Counted from the stretch's first letter, positions 50,174 through 59,720 are shown. The stretch is 64,000 bases of DNA from Weissella uvarum (GCF_016908785.1 NZ_JAFBEO010000006.1:35652-99651); one strand, 5' to 3'. The notes: generated from the sequence alone by a model not told the origin. Program-made: numbers and translations.

Positions 50174-51211
50174 ATGAAATTGAAGAAGAATATATATATA
50201 ACAGTTGGCTCAATTGCAATCTTGCTGCTTGGGGCTACACATGACGTATTTGGGGCTTCTATGGGTCGCTGGGCGTTCCAAGGGGATTCTATTGTTCAGA
50301 GTGCCACTAAACAGGTAAAGTCCTCTAAGGACAAGCTACAGCAGAAAACAGAGAGCAATAATAAGGCAAAGGGTAAAGGTGGACTCTTTGCCGGTATTTC
50401 AACCGATAGTCAGCGTGATCACGATAATATGGTTGCTGGTATCAATGGTGAGGTAAAGAAGTCCAAGAAGTATAAGCCATCCCCGGAAGAGGATAGTAAG
50501 CAAAAAGATGCGGAGCAGGCGCAAAAACAAAAGGACCTGCCAACAATCAATGCTGAGTTAGCCAATTCAGTACTCACACCAAATGTTAAACAGCAATTGG
50601 GCAATGTGTCATATAGTGGTTACGGGGCCTTTGATGTGAAAGGTGGGCACTCAGACTTAAACACAAATGTTACTAGTGCACCTTATGTCCACAATACACT
50701 GGATACAAAAGACCGGGTCGCTAAAGCAGATGCCTTGTTGAATAAGTCTAGTCGTCAGTATAAAAGTAGAGAAGAGACTGGCAACGATAAGAAGATGACA
50801 CCACCTGGATTCAAAAACCAGAGAACTGGGGATGCCTTTAACATGTTATACAACCGGGGCCATGTTATTGGTTATGCGATTGCTGGTAGCATTAAAGGAT
50901 TTGATGCTTCAGAGGCAAACCCTAAAAACATCGTGACTCAAACAGCCTGGTCTAACCAAGCATCTATGGGGGATTCAACTAATCGGGGTCAAAACTACTA
51001 TGAAAGCCTTGTTAGACAAGCGCTAGATAAGAACATGCTAGTAAGATACCAAGTCACACCGATTTATGATCAAGACAATATCGTACCATCAGGGATGCAC
51101 ATTCAAGCTAAGTCACAAGATGGCGCACTAGACTTTAATGCTTTTGTGCCAAACGTCCAACCTGGTTATGTGATTGACTATAAGACCGGGGATGCCAAGA
51201 AAGCAGAATAA
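50174..51211 (+). CDS. Secreted EndA/NucA-like DNA/RNA endonuclease
   Basis: A 345-residue protein. Signal or anchor at about 5-27, a charged linker (45-125), then a beta-beta-alpha-metal nuclease domain: NMLYNRGHVIGYAIAG with catalytic His230, and ANPKNIVTQTAWSNQ with the metal-site Asn. Related DNA-entry nucleases have Asp-Arg-Gly-His; here it is Asn-Arg-Gly-His, which also occurs in active members. It could degrade extracellular DNA, block entry of competing DNA, or nick incoming strands. AAAAGGGTG precedes the ATG. Single gene between terminators. Confidence 0.87.
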   Translation: MKLKKNIYITVGSIAILLLGATHDVFGASMGRWAFQGDSIVQSATKQVKSSKDKLQQKTESNNKAKGKGGLFAGISTDSQRDHDNMVAGINGEVKKSKKYKPSPEEDSKQKDAEQAQKQKDLPTINAELANSVLTPNVKQQLGNVSYSGYGAFDVKGGHSDLNTNVTSAPYVHNTLDTKDRVAKADALLNKSSRQYKSREETGNDKKMTPPGFKNQRTGDAFNMLYNRGHVIGYAIAGSIKGFDASEANPKNIVTQTAWSNQASMGDSTNRGQNYYESLVRQALDKNMLVRYQVTPIYDQDNIVPSGMHIQAKSQDGALDFNAFVPNVQPGYVIDYKTGDAKKAE

Positions 51212-51219
51212 AACAGCAT

Positions 51220-51255
51220 AAAAAAAGCACCTCATATCAAATGGGGTGCTTTTTA
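51220..51255. terminator. Bidirectional terminator
   Basis: AAAAAAGCACC and GGTGCTTTTT pair around a short AT-rich loop; serves the nuclease gene and the convergent 252-residue gene. Confidence 0.88.
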
Positions 51256-51256
51256 T

Positions 51257-52015
51257 TTAGGCCTTGGCTGAATCCTTAGATTTTTTTTTTGCTTTTTCTT
51301 TGTCACGCTCTTCTTGTAGTTGGTAGCTGACTTCATGTAGACGAACAATTTGATCAAGCTTCAACTTAGAGTAGCGGGTACGGTCAGGACTATCAAATAG
51401 CTTATGTGCTTCATCGGGTGTAATATCCGTAATGTTCACAACAGCTTGAGAACCGTACTTTTGCGCTAAGTCAAATAGTTCACGATAAGTTGACTTAGAC
51501 TCCTCTTCAAACTTTTCAGGGTCTTTGCTGTATAGCCAACGCTCATTATAGGCGTTAGATGCGTAAAGATTGAGTAGCATACGGATTGGTTCTAAAGGAT
51601 AGGTATCCAATAGCTCATCTTTTGGAACGCCTTTATTCAAGCGGCTACGTAAGCGGCTGAAAGAGATATTGTTAATTCCGTATTCTTCAAGAACGTCTCC
51701 TCTTAGGTAGTGCTTATCCAAAGAGATGAGCTCATAAGCAGCAGACTCTACATAATCTACTACAGAGGCAGTAGGGAAAGTATCTTTCTTAGCTTCGTAC
51801 TTGTCCAAGTAACGTAACATGCGCTTAATAGTAAGCCATGCAACAGGGTAAGTGACGTCATCAGTCTCTTCGTAAGCTTTGGCCATGTTAGTGAGTGTTT
51901 GATAAGTGATCCCGGATTGTTTACTTAACTGCATTAAACTCTTCGACTTAATATCACGCATCAACACAATATAGAAACTTTTAATTTGGTTATCTATGAT
52001 TTCAGCGTATCGCAT
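51257..52015 (-). CDS. Unknown protein with helix-turn-helix-like N-terminus
   Basis: A 252-residue soluble protein. Residues 25-45 (SLMQLSKQSGITYQTLTNMA) read as a helix-turn-helix. A helical middle part and a very basic end (KEKAKKKSKDSAKA) follow. GAGGAATTA precedes the ATG. It may be a transcriptional or replication regulator. The protein at 59721 has a similar opening design. The spacer before it (52016-52243) shows nothing further that I can support. Confidence 0.6.
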   Translation of the reverse strand: MRYAEIIDNQIKSFYIVLMRDIKSKSLMQLSKQSGITYQTLTNMAKAYEETDDVTYPVAWLTIKRMLRYLDKYEAKKDTFPTASVVDYVESAAYELISLDKHYLRGDVLEEYGINNISFSRLRSRLNKGVPKDELLDTYPLEPIRMLLNLYASNAYNERWLYSKDPEKFEEESKSTYRELFDLAQKYGSQAVVNITDITPDEAHKLFDSPDRTRYSKLKLDQIVRLHEVSYQLQEERDKEKAKKKSKDSAKA

Positions 52016-52243
52016 AAAGTATAATTCCTCTTTTTATTTGTAGTAATAATTATGATTCATAATATGCTGGACGTTTTTAGTGAACGATTTACAGTAATTA
52101 CTGTTAAAAACACCTTAAACTGGGGCATCAAAGTATAGTTTATCTTATTTTTGCCGAAATTACACGTGCTAGCGCGGTTTTTCCATCGCAATTTGACGAT
52201 AATAAGGCAGTTATACTGATAATTAAAAGAAAGTGCTATAGCT

Positions 52244-52912
52244 TTATAAGCATGACGAATACTTTGAGTGAGTTAATGACATGAATTCATTAAGAATAAT
52301 TGGTTTATCTGAATATGCTGATGGATCCATACTGATGTCAGGTCGTACTGATAGAGGGACATTTGTCAGCGTTTGACCTAAGACCTCGCCATATGGATGT
52401 CCAATTACTAAGTGAGGCTTTTCATCAAGGGGATGCATAGTTCCAAGGATGACACTGTTCTTTGCTAAAAAAGATGGCTCCTGGGCGAAAAAGATTGTAC
52501 GCTCCTGTGATTGTTCAATGCCATCCGTTAGTCGTTGTATGGCTGCTGAGAATCTTTGTTCATTTTGCTTCCCGTGTACAAAGCCTAAGAGGTTCAATAC
52601 TTCTCCAGCCGCTACTAGGGGGATGGCATAAAGCTCCATATTTGTTTGAGCTAGATAACCATTCACTAAAGCCTCAACACTACCAAACCCATTTACAAAG
52701 TTCTTGAGTCTCCTAGGTGTATCGTTAAAGGATACTGGGATAGTTTTATCAGTATACAAAGACTGTATGCTATCGTCTCTAAAGATGAACACCACCGTGT
52801 AATAACATTGGGGATTACGTTTTGCCTGGTCTAAGTAATTGCTAACTTTGTTTAACAAGACGTTAATTGCCTCTGTACTATTATCATATTCAATTTCAAT
52901 TTTGTGTATCAT
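52244..52912 (-). CDS. Unknown soluble protein coupled to the replication-relaxation gene
   Basis: A 222-residue protein starting MIHKIEIEYDNSTEAINVLL, alpha/beta in appearance, with no membrane span. The ATG at 52912 has GCGAGG upstream; an ATG 30 bases earlier lies inside the previous gene and has a weaker site. Its start follows the end of the replication-relaxation gene by ten bases. It probably assists that protein. No family is recognised. Confidence 0.6.
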   Translation of the reverse strand: MIHKIEIEYDNSTEAINVLLNKVSNYLDQAKRNPQCYYTVVFIFRDDSIQSLYTDKTIPVSFNDTPRRLKNFVNGFGSVEALVNGYLAQTNMELYAIPLVAAGEVLNLLGFVHGKQNEQRFSAAIQRLTDGIEQSQERTIFFAQEPSFLAKNSVILGTMHPLDEKPHLVIGHPYGEVLGQTLTNVPLSVRPDISMDPSAYSDKPIILNEFMSLTHSKYSSCL

Positions 52913-52922
52913 GTCTGCCTCG

Positions 52923-53876
52923 CTATACCTCGGTGTCTGCATGCTTCAAACGTGAAAAGAGACCAGTCCCAAAGTCCTCGGTATCATTATTGGTATGGCT
53001 GTGCAATTCAGATGATTCATCAGAAGAGATAGGTTCAACACTATCTTCGATAGAATCTAATTCTGTTACTTTATTATGGAGATGCACAGAGGGGATCTCT
53101 GGATTATCTGATAAATCGTCAGAAGAACTTGCACCTAATTTCAATCGTTCAAGTGTCGGGTTATTCTCTTCTATATCTAACTGATTTACTACTGTATTTA
53201 TAGCAGATGCCCTCATAGGGGCCACACTTTCAATATGTTCGGATTCAGATGAACTATGTAACGCTTCATCAATACTGTTGTATGATCCATCCTGTAAAAG
53301 AATATCCATACATTTTGATATGTTGAATGGTATTGCAGAATCAGACGAATCAAACGTCAGAGTAATATCTGGAATGAATGTATCCACATTTGAATTAACC
53401 TGAAATACGTTCAAGTTGTATAAGTAAGAACGCAAAAATTGATTATATCCTAGTAAGTCAAAGCCACCGTTTTCTACAACATATTGACTCTTAGTTATTT
53501 CAATCAACAAGTTAAAAAAACTAAACTTAACAGCAGAAACTAGATTTTTATGTTCAGAATAATTACCCATATCAGATATATAACCATCATTAAAATAACT
53601 AGATAATGATGTTGCCTTGGAACCTAAACTATATAAGACTGTTTTAATTGGACGGTTAATTCTGTGTGAATTAAGTAGATTAGATTCTGCCCACTTATAG
53701 ATAGTTGCTCTTGAAATAGAAGACTCGTTATTCACTAACCCCTTATACAGTTTTTGCAGTTGATACATATTTAACCCATCTGTTTTGGACAACAAAATCA
53801 GCAAATTGATGTGTACAGGTGACAACCTAACCTTGCCTGTATTTGTTGCTAATATTTTTTCACTTGCTATTACCAT
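52923..53876 (-). CDS. Replication-relaxation family protein
   Basis: A 317-residue protein. The N-terminal 85 residues contain VRLSPVHINLLILLSKTDGL, ATIYKWAESNLLNSHRIN, then VLYSLGSKAT, the winged-helix pattern of the Replic_Relax family found in plasmids and ICEs of Gram-positives. The middle is the family's second domain; the last 130 residues are acidic and disordered. The ATG at 53876 has GCGAGG eight bases upstream; a TTG at 53915 is an alternative. It is transcribed away from iteron-like repeats (54001-54080) and a long inverted repeat, which may be its targets. Confidence 0.65.
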   Translation of the reverse strand: MVIASEKILATNTGKVRLSPVHINLLILLSKTDGLNMYQLQKLYKGLVNNESSISRATIYKWAESNLLNSHRINRPIKTVLYSLGSKATSLSSYFNDGYISDMGNYSEHKNLVSAVKFSFFNLLIEITKSQYVVENGGFDLLGYNQFLRSYLYNLNVFQVNSNVDTFIPDITLTFDSSDSAIPFNISKCMDILLQDGSYNSIDEALHSSSESEHIESVAPMRASAINTVVNQLDIEENNPTLERLKLGASSSDDLSDNPEIPSVHLHNKVTELDSIEDSVEPISSDESSELHSHTNNDTEDFGTGLFSRLKHADTEV

Positions 53877-54000
53877 AGAAGTAAGACCTCGCTTGTATTT
53901 ATTTGTGACTAACAACGTTGAAATGACGCTAATTCACAACAATAAGAGACTTTTACTTTGTATACGAAATGGAAAACATGATGTACACGTAAAGCTCTTA

Positions 54001-54080
54001 AAAAGACTAAGAAAATAAACTTAAAAGACTAAGAAATATTATTGAGAAGACTAAGAAAGAACTTGTTAATGTTTAAGAAA
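54001..54080 (+). repeat. Iteron-like repeats with 22-bp period
   Basis: AAAAGACTAAGAAA occurs at 54001-54014 and 54023-54036; AGAAGACTAAGAAA at 54045-54058; and a degenerate TAATGTTTAAGAAA at 54067-54080. Starts are exactly 22 bases apart, two helical turns. They lie between the divergent replication-relaxation gene and the operon at 54282. Protein-binding sites on one helix face are likely; replication, transfer or autoregulation are all possible. Confidence 0.75.
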
Positions 54081-54126
54081 ATAAAACGTTTCCTAATCGC
54101 TAATCTCTTTAAAAGCTATATTATCA

Positions 54127-54182
54127 TTAACTGGAAAATTAAATTGGCAATAAAAAAAGGCACGATTTAATTTTCCAGTTAA
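54127..54182. repeat. Perfect 18-bp inverted repeat with 20-bp spacer
   Basis: TTAACTGGAAAATTAAAT (54127-54144) is perfectly complementary to 54165-54182; the spacer contains a run of seven A. The arms are AT-rich and followed by pyrimidine-rich sequence, so it is not a typical terminator. Large inverted repeats are typical of transfer origins and regulator sites. It lies 100 bases before the 54282 operon. Confidence 0.8.
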
Positions 54183-54281
54183 CTCTCTTTTTATTAAAAA
54201 GGGGCTTTTTTTGATTTGAACAATAAAAACAAAACTAATGAGATAATTAATATAACGAAAAATTGGAAGGGATTATTTTGT

Positions 54282-55028
54282 ATGAGAACAAAAAATAGTG
54301 ACAGCAAAATTGTCGATGAGACAATAGAAACAGCTGAAAAAGTTTCAAGTAAATTGAATAGTTTCATCGTAAAAGGAAGTAGAACATTTACGTATACAGA
54401 CTATAGTCAATATCGTCGTGCAAATTTAAAACTACAGGTCATTTTTGGTGTTGATCTATTCCTGACATTTGGTTTTATTTTTTCACCTGGTGGACTATTT
54501 AACGCATTGTATTGTATTCAGATTTTACTTACTGGTGTAGTCATTTGGAACATGACAACTAAGGCATCAAAACTTTTAATGATGAATAAAGAAAATAAGC
54601 GGAACTTAAAAATGTATGGAATTTCGCTCAAGAATGTTGAAATATCTGACGTAAGCAAGAAAATTCATAAGATAGCAGAAAATATGAATATTGCATATAC
54701 GTCTGAAGTAATACCAGTACCTGTTTTCTCTTTAAAGAATCTACTTTTTTCTAGAGCAAACCCGTATGACGATGAAGTAATATTCCCGGTAATTGATGCT
54801 CATTTACAGATGAGTTCACAAGTATCAACTTTGATTCAAAATGGAGCCAAAGTTGGAGTAGTGATTACTATCCCAATCGAATTAGAAGAGAAATTTTTAA
54901 CAAAATATCCTTCAGCTAAAGTTATGGAGGATGCAGTATACGATAAGCCTACTTGGGTTGACCGATTAGCATTTAAAGAAATGGTATACCCATTCCAAGA
55001 AGAATATAAAACATTATTAATAGACTAA
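54282..55028 (+). CDS. Two-span membrane protein heading an uncharacterised operon
   Basis: A 248-residue protein with a polar N-terminal 50 residues, two spans (about 55-78 and 82-102) and a soluble cytoplasmic part of about 145 residues. The ATG at 54282 has GGAAGGG upstream; a TTG at 54216 would add 22 residues and cannot be excluded. Twelve bases separate it from the next gene. No family is recognised. It may anchor the following proteins at the membrane. Confidence 0.62.
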   Translation: MRTKNSDSKIVDETIETAEKVSSKLNSFIVKGSRTFTYTDYSQYRRANLKLQVIFGVDLFLTFGFIFSPGGLFNALYCIQILLTGVVIWNMTTKASKLLMMNKENKRNLKMYGISLKNVEISDVSKKIHKIAENMNIAYTSEVIPVPVFSLKNLLFSRANPYDDEVIFPVIDAHLQMSSQVSTLIQNGAKVGVVITIPIELEEKFLTKYPSAKVMEDAVYDKPTWVDRLAFKEMVYPFQEEYKTLLID

Positions 55029-55040
55029 GGAAGTGATTAG

Positions 55041-56051
55041 ATGAAGTTGCAAATCCCCACAGTCACACCGACTGAATTAGCAAACGAAATAGATAGCATT
55101 TGGAAAAATATAAACAATCCCCAATCACCTGAATTTCATAAATTCCGACTATATCTACAAACAGCTAGAATTACTCTTATTGATCATCTAGTTGAAAGCA
55201 ATTCAAATGATGATGATTTGGAATCAGAAGTACTGCAAAATATTACGGATTTCATTTGCTCAGATGAGATGAACAAACTTATGTTACAAGCTGCTTATTC
55301 AGTTTATGCTAAAGGAATTAGTGTTGGTTTGACGAACCTTTATCAGATTTATAATGGTGAAAATAATCCTGCTTTGATAATTTTGTCAGCAAAAGAACAA
55401 TTTCCAATTTATTATCCACAGTTCTTACTCAATCAAGCCTCAGATAAACAAGTCTTTGATAATTGGACTAAAAACAGTAGAACAGATAATTTAATTAGCG
55501 CTTTCCATGAGAGCAGATATTTTGATAAGTCAATTAAAGATGCTAAAAAGCACATTATTGAACCTATGTTGAAGTTAGGGTTGTATACAGGTGCATCTTA
55601 TATACGGGAAAAGTACTATACACCAAAAAGCAATGATAGTGAGTACTTTATTGGTAAAGAGTTTCCCGAAAGTTTCTTCCCAATTGGAACGCAAATAATG
55701 GGAAAGACCATTTATTTTGATCATGATATTCAGATAGTAACGTTATATGAGTCTGTAGTGAGTTATACGTCAGATGTTACTTTGAACACTATAGGTACAT
55801 TAACAATCACTGCAAATAGTGAACGTAATAATGGATGGAAATTAACGCATCAAACTATGGAATCAGTAACAGAAGATAACGCTAGTGATAATGAACTTGT
55901 TTTATATTTCTCAGGCCAACTAAGGTTAAACAAGGTACGTGTTGATGCATATCTTGAAGAATATGTACAAGCAAACCTTGGAAAATTCCTAGGGGATTTT
56001 ATAGGCAAACAAAACACAACCTATAAGAGAATTAAGTTTATTGCAGAATAG
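55041..56051 (+). CDS. Unknown soluble protein of the operon
   Basis: A 336-residue protein starting MKLQIPTVTPTELANEIDSI. The first 200 residues look helical, the last 130 beta-rich (VTLNTIGTLTITANS). No signal peptide or span. GGAAGTGAT precedes the ATG. The stop is two bases before the next start. No family is recognised. Confidence 0.62.
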   Translation: MKLQIPTVTPTELANEIDSIWKNINNPQSPEFHKFRLYLQTARITLIDHLVESNSNDDDLESEVLQNITDFICSDEMNKLMLQAAYSVYAKGISVGLTNLYQIYNGENNPALIILSAKEQFPIYYPQFLLNQASDKQVFDNWTKNSRTDNLISAFHESRYFDKSIKDAKKHIIEPMLKLGLYTGASYIREKYYTPKSNDSEYFIGKEFPESFFPIGTQIMGKTIYFDHDIQIVTLYESVVSYTSDVTLNTIGTLTITANSERNNGWKLTHQTMESVTEDNASDNELVLYFSGQLRLNKVRVDAYLEEYVQANLGKFLGDFIGKQNTTYKRIKFIAE

Positions 56052-56053
56052 AG

Positions 56054-57481
56054 GTGAGAGCATTGGGAAATGAAGTATCCCTGTTATTAGCTATGAATGA
56101 AGGCATGGCTGATAACATTCAAAGTGCTATAGATATGGTTCCTGGAAATTTAGTAGTTTGTAATACCATTGATAATGCAAATAATCTTAAAAGGGCTGTT
56201 CTTCAACAGAATCCAGGCGTTGTTCTTATGCAATTTGATCACTTATTAAATAGCGCTAAGGATAATGCAAATGACATAATCAGCACAATTCAATCCATTA
56301 TGCTGCATAGTGTAGACGATGTTAGATTTGCAATCATTATTTATGGCACAACTTTGAATTCAGAAATATTGACTAACTTAGTGTATTTGGGTGTCAAAGA
56401 TATTTTTGTACAGCAAATGGGAGAAGGATTGCCAATTAAGGATATGCTGATTCAATTGAGCGAACCAGCTAATAATAAAAATGTGAATGCATTGAGGCAA
56501 AAATATCCGCCCAGACAACAATTGAATAATTCAATCCCACCAGAAATACCAAATGATCCAGCACCAGAAATACCTTTGGAAAAACCTATTGTTAACAAAA
56601 AAACTAAGGTAGTAAAAACCAGTACTGGTAACAAACAAACTCAAGATAGAGATCAAACTAAAACACCAAAACGGGTTGATGTAAAACGAGCAACTGTATC
56701 GAGCGCAAAAGAACAGGAACCAAAACCATTTACACCTGTACCTAAAAAGAAAAAAGTTGCAGTCGTCAAAGAATCTAAGCTCAAGAAAGAAAAAACTAGA
56801 GAATTGATACCAGTATCTAACGTTTATGAAAAACAAAATTCTGGCCATCATTCTCTTATGCGCTTTGATGTAAAAAAATTATTAAAAGGGGCGCTGATTC
56901 TGGTGCCCGTCATATTAATGTTCGCTTTGTTTACATCTTGGCCAACCGTTACACAAGCAGTTAGTGAAAATGTTAAACCATCGTATGACTCTTTGATGGA
57001 GAAGAAAGAATACGAAAAAGCAGCGGATAAGTATCCTAAAAATGTGAATAAGACCGAAACACAGGTTTTAAGCGATGCTGATTTATCACCCGAGAAGATA
57101 AAATCGATTTTGGGTAAAAAGGAGTTCGACACGGCCGATACGATTGAGTTTGACCGAGATTTTCTTGATAAAAATTATTCTGATGCATACCAGGTATTGA
57201 AAAATCAAAATTTTCCACGTATGAATGGATTACATGCGCAAATGGCATCTTATTCGTGCTTAGTTGATGGCGACTTTGATAATTCTGAAAAGTATGCGGA
57301 GATGGCTAAAGATAATGATCTAAAAGATAAAGCTATAGAGCTTAAAAAAATTAGCGATAAAAATAGCGAATATAAGAAGGCTTTAAAAGAAAAAGACTTA
57401 TCAAAGAAAGACCGGAATAAATTAGATCGAGCAATTAAACAGCAAGACAAGATATTAAATGAGGTAAGAAAAAATGGTTAA
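56054..57481 (+). CDS. Receiver/TadZ-like N-domain plus membrane span and TPR-like C-domain
   Basis: A 475-residue protein. Residues 8-135 alternate strands and helices like a receiver or TadZ/CpaE N-terminal domain (LLLAMNEGMADNIQSAIDMV; GVVLMQFDHLL; FAIIIYGTTL), but without clear phospho-Asp or Walker motif. A Pro/Lys/Thr linker (150-270), one span (about 282-303) and an extracytoplasmic helical domain with TPR-like pairs follow. The start is GTG at 56054 or, with better AGGTGAG spacing, TTG at 56063. It overlaps the next gene by eight bases. It might connect a cytoplasmic signal with a surface structure. Confidence 0.6.
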   Translation: MRALGNEVSLLLAMNEGMADNIQSAIDMVPGNLVVCNTIDNANNLKRAVLQQNPGVVLMQFDHLLNSAKDNANDIISTIQSIMLHSVDDVRFAIIIYGTTLNSEILTNLVYLGVKDIFVQQMGEGLPIKDMLIQLSEPANNKNVNALRQKYPPRQQLNNSIPPEIPNDPAPEIPLEKPIVNKKTKVVKTSTGNKQTQDRDQTKTPKRVDVKRATVSSAKEQEPKPFTPVPKKKKVAVVKESKLKKEKTRELIPVSNVYEKQNSGHHSLMRFDVKKLLKGALILVPVILMFALFTSWPTVTQAVSENVKPSYDSLMEKKEYEKAADKYPKNVNKTETQVLSDADLSPEKIKSILGKKEFDTADTIEFDRDFLDKNYSDAYQVLKNQNFPRMNGLHAQMASYSCLVDGDFDNSEKYAEMAKDNDLKDKAIELKKISDKNSEYKKALKEKDLSKKDRNKLDRAIKQQDKILNEVRKNG

Positions 57482-59303
57482 AAAGAAACGAGTTCTAGGT
57501 AGTAATTCTTTAAACGTTAAGAAGTATTTTGATAACGCAACACCTAAACAAAAATTTGCTGCTTTGGGTGGTGGAGCTACTTTATTAACGGGTGTCGGCC
57601 TTTATCAGGCAAACGCTACAGAAAAAGAGCAATCTAATAAAAATAGTGATGCAAGTAAGGCATCTTCTAAGGTCACAGATGAATATGATTTGAACGGTAA
57701 ACCAAAGAAGAAAAATGATTTGGAACGTTTAATAAATGGAAATACTAAGGATAAGGATAAGACGTTATCACGTTTGACAGGCGATAATAGTTCAGAATCA
57801 ACCTTGTCTGATTTATTAGGTTCAAACGACAAGGATATGGATACCAGTAAAGATGCTGATAATGTTCTTGCTAAACTGAAAGATGAAGAAACTTCAAAAG
57901 GTAATACTAATGGCTCTGAGACACGTTTATCAGGACAAAGTACCGGTATGCCAAGTGTTAATATGGATTCAGGTAAGACGAGAGGTAATAATGTAACAAT
58001 CAAGCCAATTGTAAACAAAGAAAACTCAAGGCCAAAAGTTAAGACAGGTGGATCCAACGAGAATAAAACTGTTACGCCATTGGTAAAACCTGATAATAAT
58101 GTAAATCAAAATAAAGGCGATAATACAGTTCCATCAGTTCCAAACGGAGGAAACCAGGGCGGAGGTACAACGACACCGCCAACAATCCCGGATAATGGTG
58201 GTAACCAAGGTGGAGGAACGACAACACCACCAACAACCCCAGATAAGGGTGGAAACCAGGGCGGAGGTACAACGACACCGCCAACAATCCCGGATAATGG
58301 TGGAAACCAGGGCGGAGGTACAACGACACCGCCAACAACCCCGGACAATGGTGGTAACCAAGGTGGAGGAACGACAACACCGCCAACAACCCCGGACAAT
58401 GGTGGTAACCAAGGTGGTGGAACGACAACACCGCCAACAACCCCGGACAATGGTGGAAACCAAGGTGGTGGAACGACAACACCACCAACAACCCCGGACA
58501 ATGGTGGAAACCAAGGTGGAGGAACGACAACACCACCAACAACCCCGGACAATGGTGGAAACCAAGGTGGTGGAACGACAACACCACCAACAACCCCGGA
58601 CAATGGTGGAAACCAAGGTGGAGGAACGACAACACCACCAACAACCCCGGACAATGGTGGAAACCAAGGTGGAGGAACGACAACACCACCAACAACCCCG
58701 GATAATGGTGGTAACCAGGGCGGTGGAACGACAACACCGCCAACAACCCCGGACAATGGTGGTAACCAAGGTGGTGGAACGACAACACCGCCAACAACCC
58801 CGGACAATGGTGGTAACCAAGGTGGTGGAACGACAACACCGCCAACAAACCCGGATAATGGTGGTAACCAGGGCGGTGGAACGACAACACCACCACCAAC
58901 CCCAGATAACGGTGCCAACCAGGGTGGAACCACACAAGTACCGGAAGGATTATATACTGAATCAGATTCAGCTGGTATAATTAAATCTATTACAGTTAAT
59001 GAACTTAAGCCTGAAAGCTTAAGCAGTGGAAAACAAGTTGTTCAATTTGAATACAACGGTACCCCTGATAGTAAAAATTTCGGAAAGGAACTACAATTAC
59101 CAACAGATTTTAAAATCTCAGGTGCTAAGAATATTAAGTTGATTGCACCAGATAAATTTCGATCACCCGACTCAGCAGGTGGTGTGCCAGGTAAATACTA
59201 CGGTGTTGGCGAATTAGTTTATTATGTTGGCGATAATACAGAAGATCGGTTCAATCAAGAGTATCGAATTCAAGTCGTAATTCTGTATAATTCAAAAAAG
59301 TAG
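57474..59303 (+). CDS. Exported Gly/Pro/Thr-repeat surface protein
   Basis: A 609-residue protein. A basic start and one hydrophobic segment (about 28-45, FAALGGGATLLTGVGLYQAN) give a signal or anchor. An acidic linker (50-220) is followed by about 15 repeats of 17 residues (core NQGGGTTTPPTTPDNGG) and a C-terminal globular domain of about 130 residues (VPEGLYTESDSAGIIKSITV). No LPxTG motif. The repeats form a flexible stalk that would hold the end domain away from the wall. Its first codons overlap the previous gene, so it is tied to that membrane protein. Function unknown. Confidence 0.68.
   Translation: MVKKKRVLGSNSLNVKKYFDNATPKQKFAALGGGATLLTGVGLYQANATEKEQSNKNSDASKASSKVTDEYDLNGKPKKKNDLERLINGNTKDKDKTLSRLTGDNSSESTLSDLLGSNDKDMDTSKDADNVLAKLKDEETSKGNTNGSETRLSGQSTGMPSVNMDSGKTRGNNVTIKPIVNKENSRPKVKTGGSNENKTVTPLVKPDNNVNQNKGDNTVPSVPNGGNQGGGTTTPPTIPDNGGNQGGGTTTPPTTPDKGGNQGGGTTTPPTIPDNGGNQGGGTTTPPTTPDNGGNQGGGTTTPPTTPDNGGNQGGGTTTPPTTPDNGGNQGGGTTTPPTTPDNGGNQGGGTTTPPTTPDNGGNQGGGTTTPPTTPDNGGNQGGGTTTPPTTPDNGGNQGGGTTTPPTTPDNGGNQGGGTTTPPTTPDNGGNQGGGTTTPPTTPDNGGNQGGGTTTPPTNPDNGGNQGGGTTTPPPTPDNGANQGGTTQVPEGLYTESDSAGIIKSITVNELKPESLSSGKQVVQFEYNGTPDSKNFGKELQLPTDFKISGAKNIKLIAPDKFRSPDSAGGVPGKYYGVGELVYYVGDNTEDRFNQEYRIQVVILYNSKK
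58146..58916 (+). repeat. About 15 tandem 51-bp repeats
   Basis: In-frame 51-bp units encode the 17-residue stalk of the surface protein. Neighbouring units differ at a few silent positions (GGTGGA/GGTGGT, ACAACC/ACAATC), and long open frames appear on other frames and strands only because of the repeat. Length change by recombination is expected. Confidence 0.92.
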
Positions 59304-59314
59304 TTATTTAAAAT

Positions 59315-59668
59315 ATGTTAGATAATGATGATGTCTTGATTTTTTTTATCGGCCAGATAGGTGACTATACGCTGCTTTTTCAAGCTGGTTATACAAATCT
59401 ATGCAATCATAAACTAGCGATGAAAACACTAGAGGTCTTAAAAAGTCACATCAAGGATATGCGATTAGACATGGTTGAAGGTAAATTAGTATTGGGCGAT
59501 GAATATGAACCTAAAAACTTTATACTGCTATCAAATCATTTGTTCTCAGTAAGAGAATATAAACTATCTCAGGAAGATATAGATTCATTCTTAGGATTTG
59601 AGAGATATGCTATTATCAGTTTCTCAAATTGGACAGTGCATGCTAAAGGATCTTTAAGTGAAGTCTGA
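59315..59668 (+). CDS. Unknown 117-residue protein ending the operon
   Basis: Starts MLDNDDVLIFFIGQIGDYTL; soluble, alpha/beta, no motif. It begins 12 bases after the surface protein gene, but its ribosome site is poor (AT-rich leader), so it may rely on coupling. A strong terminator follows directly. Confidence 0.5.
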   Translation: MLDNDDVLIFFIGQIGDYTLLFQAGYTNLCNHKLAMKTLEVLKSHIKDMRLDMVEGKLVLGDEYEPKNFILLSNHLFSVREYKLSQEDIDSFLGFERYAIISFSNWTVHAKGSLSEV

Positions 59669-59671
59669 AAT

Positions 59672-59720
59672 AAACCCCCATAACTATAGACAAAATGTCT
59701 AATAGTTATGGGGGCTTTTA
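59672..59720. terminator. Bidirectional terminator of convergent operons
   Basis: CCCCCATAACTAT pairs perfectly with ATAGTTATGGGGG, with inner AGAC/GTCT pairs, flanked by A-run and TTTTA. Confidence 0.92.

Noticed and set aside
58072..58980. Long open frames on other strands and frames over the 51-bp repeats
   Set aside because: They exist only because the repeat unit is a multiple of three without stops; no ribosome sites, and composition is that of a shadow of the surface protein.
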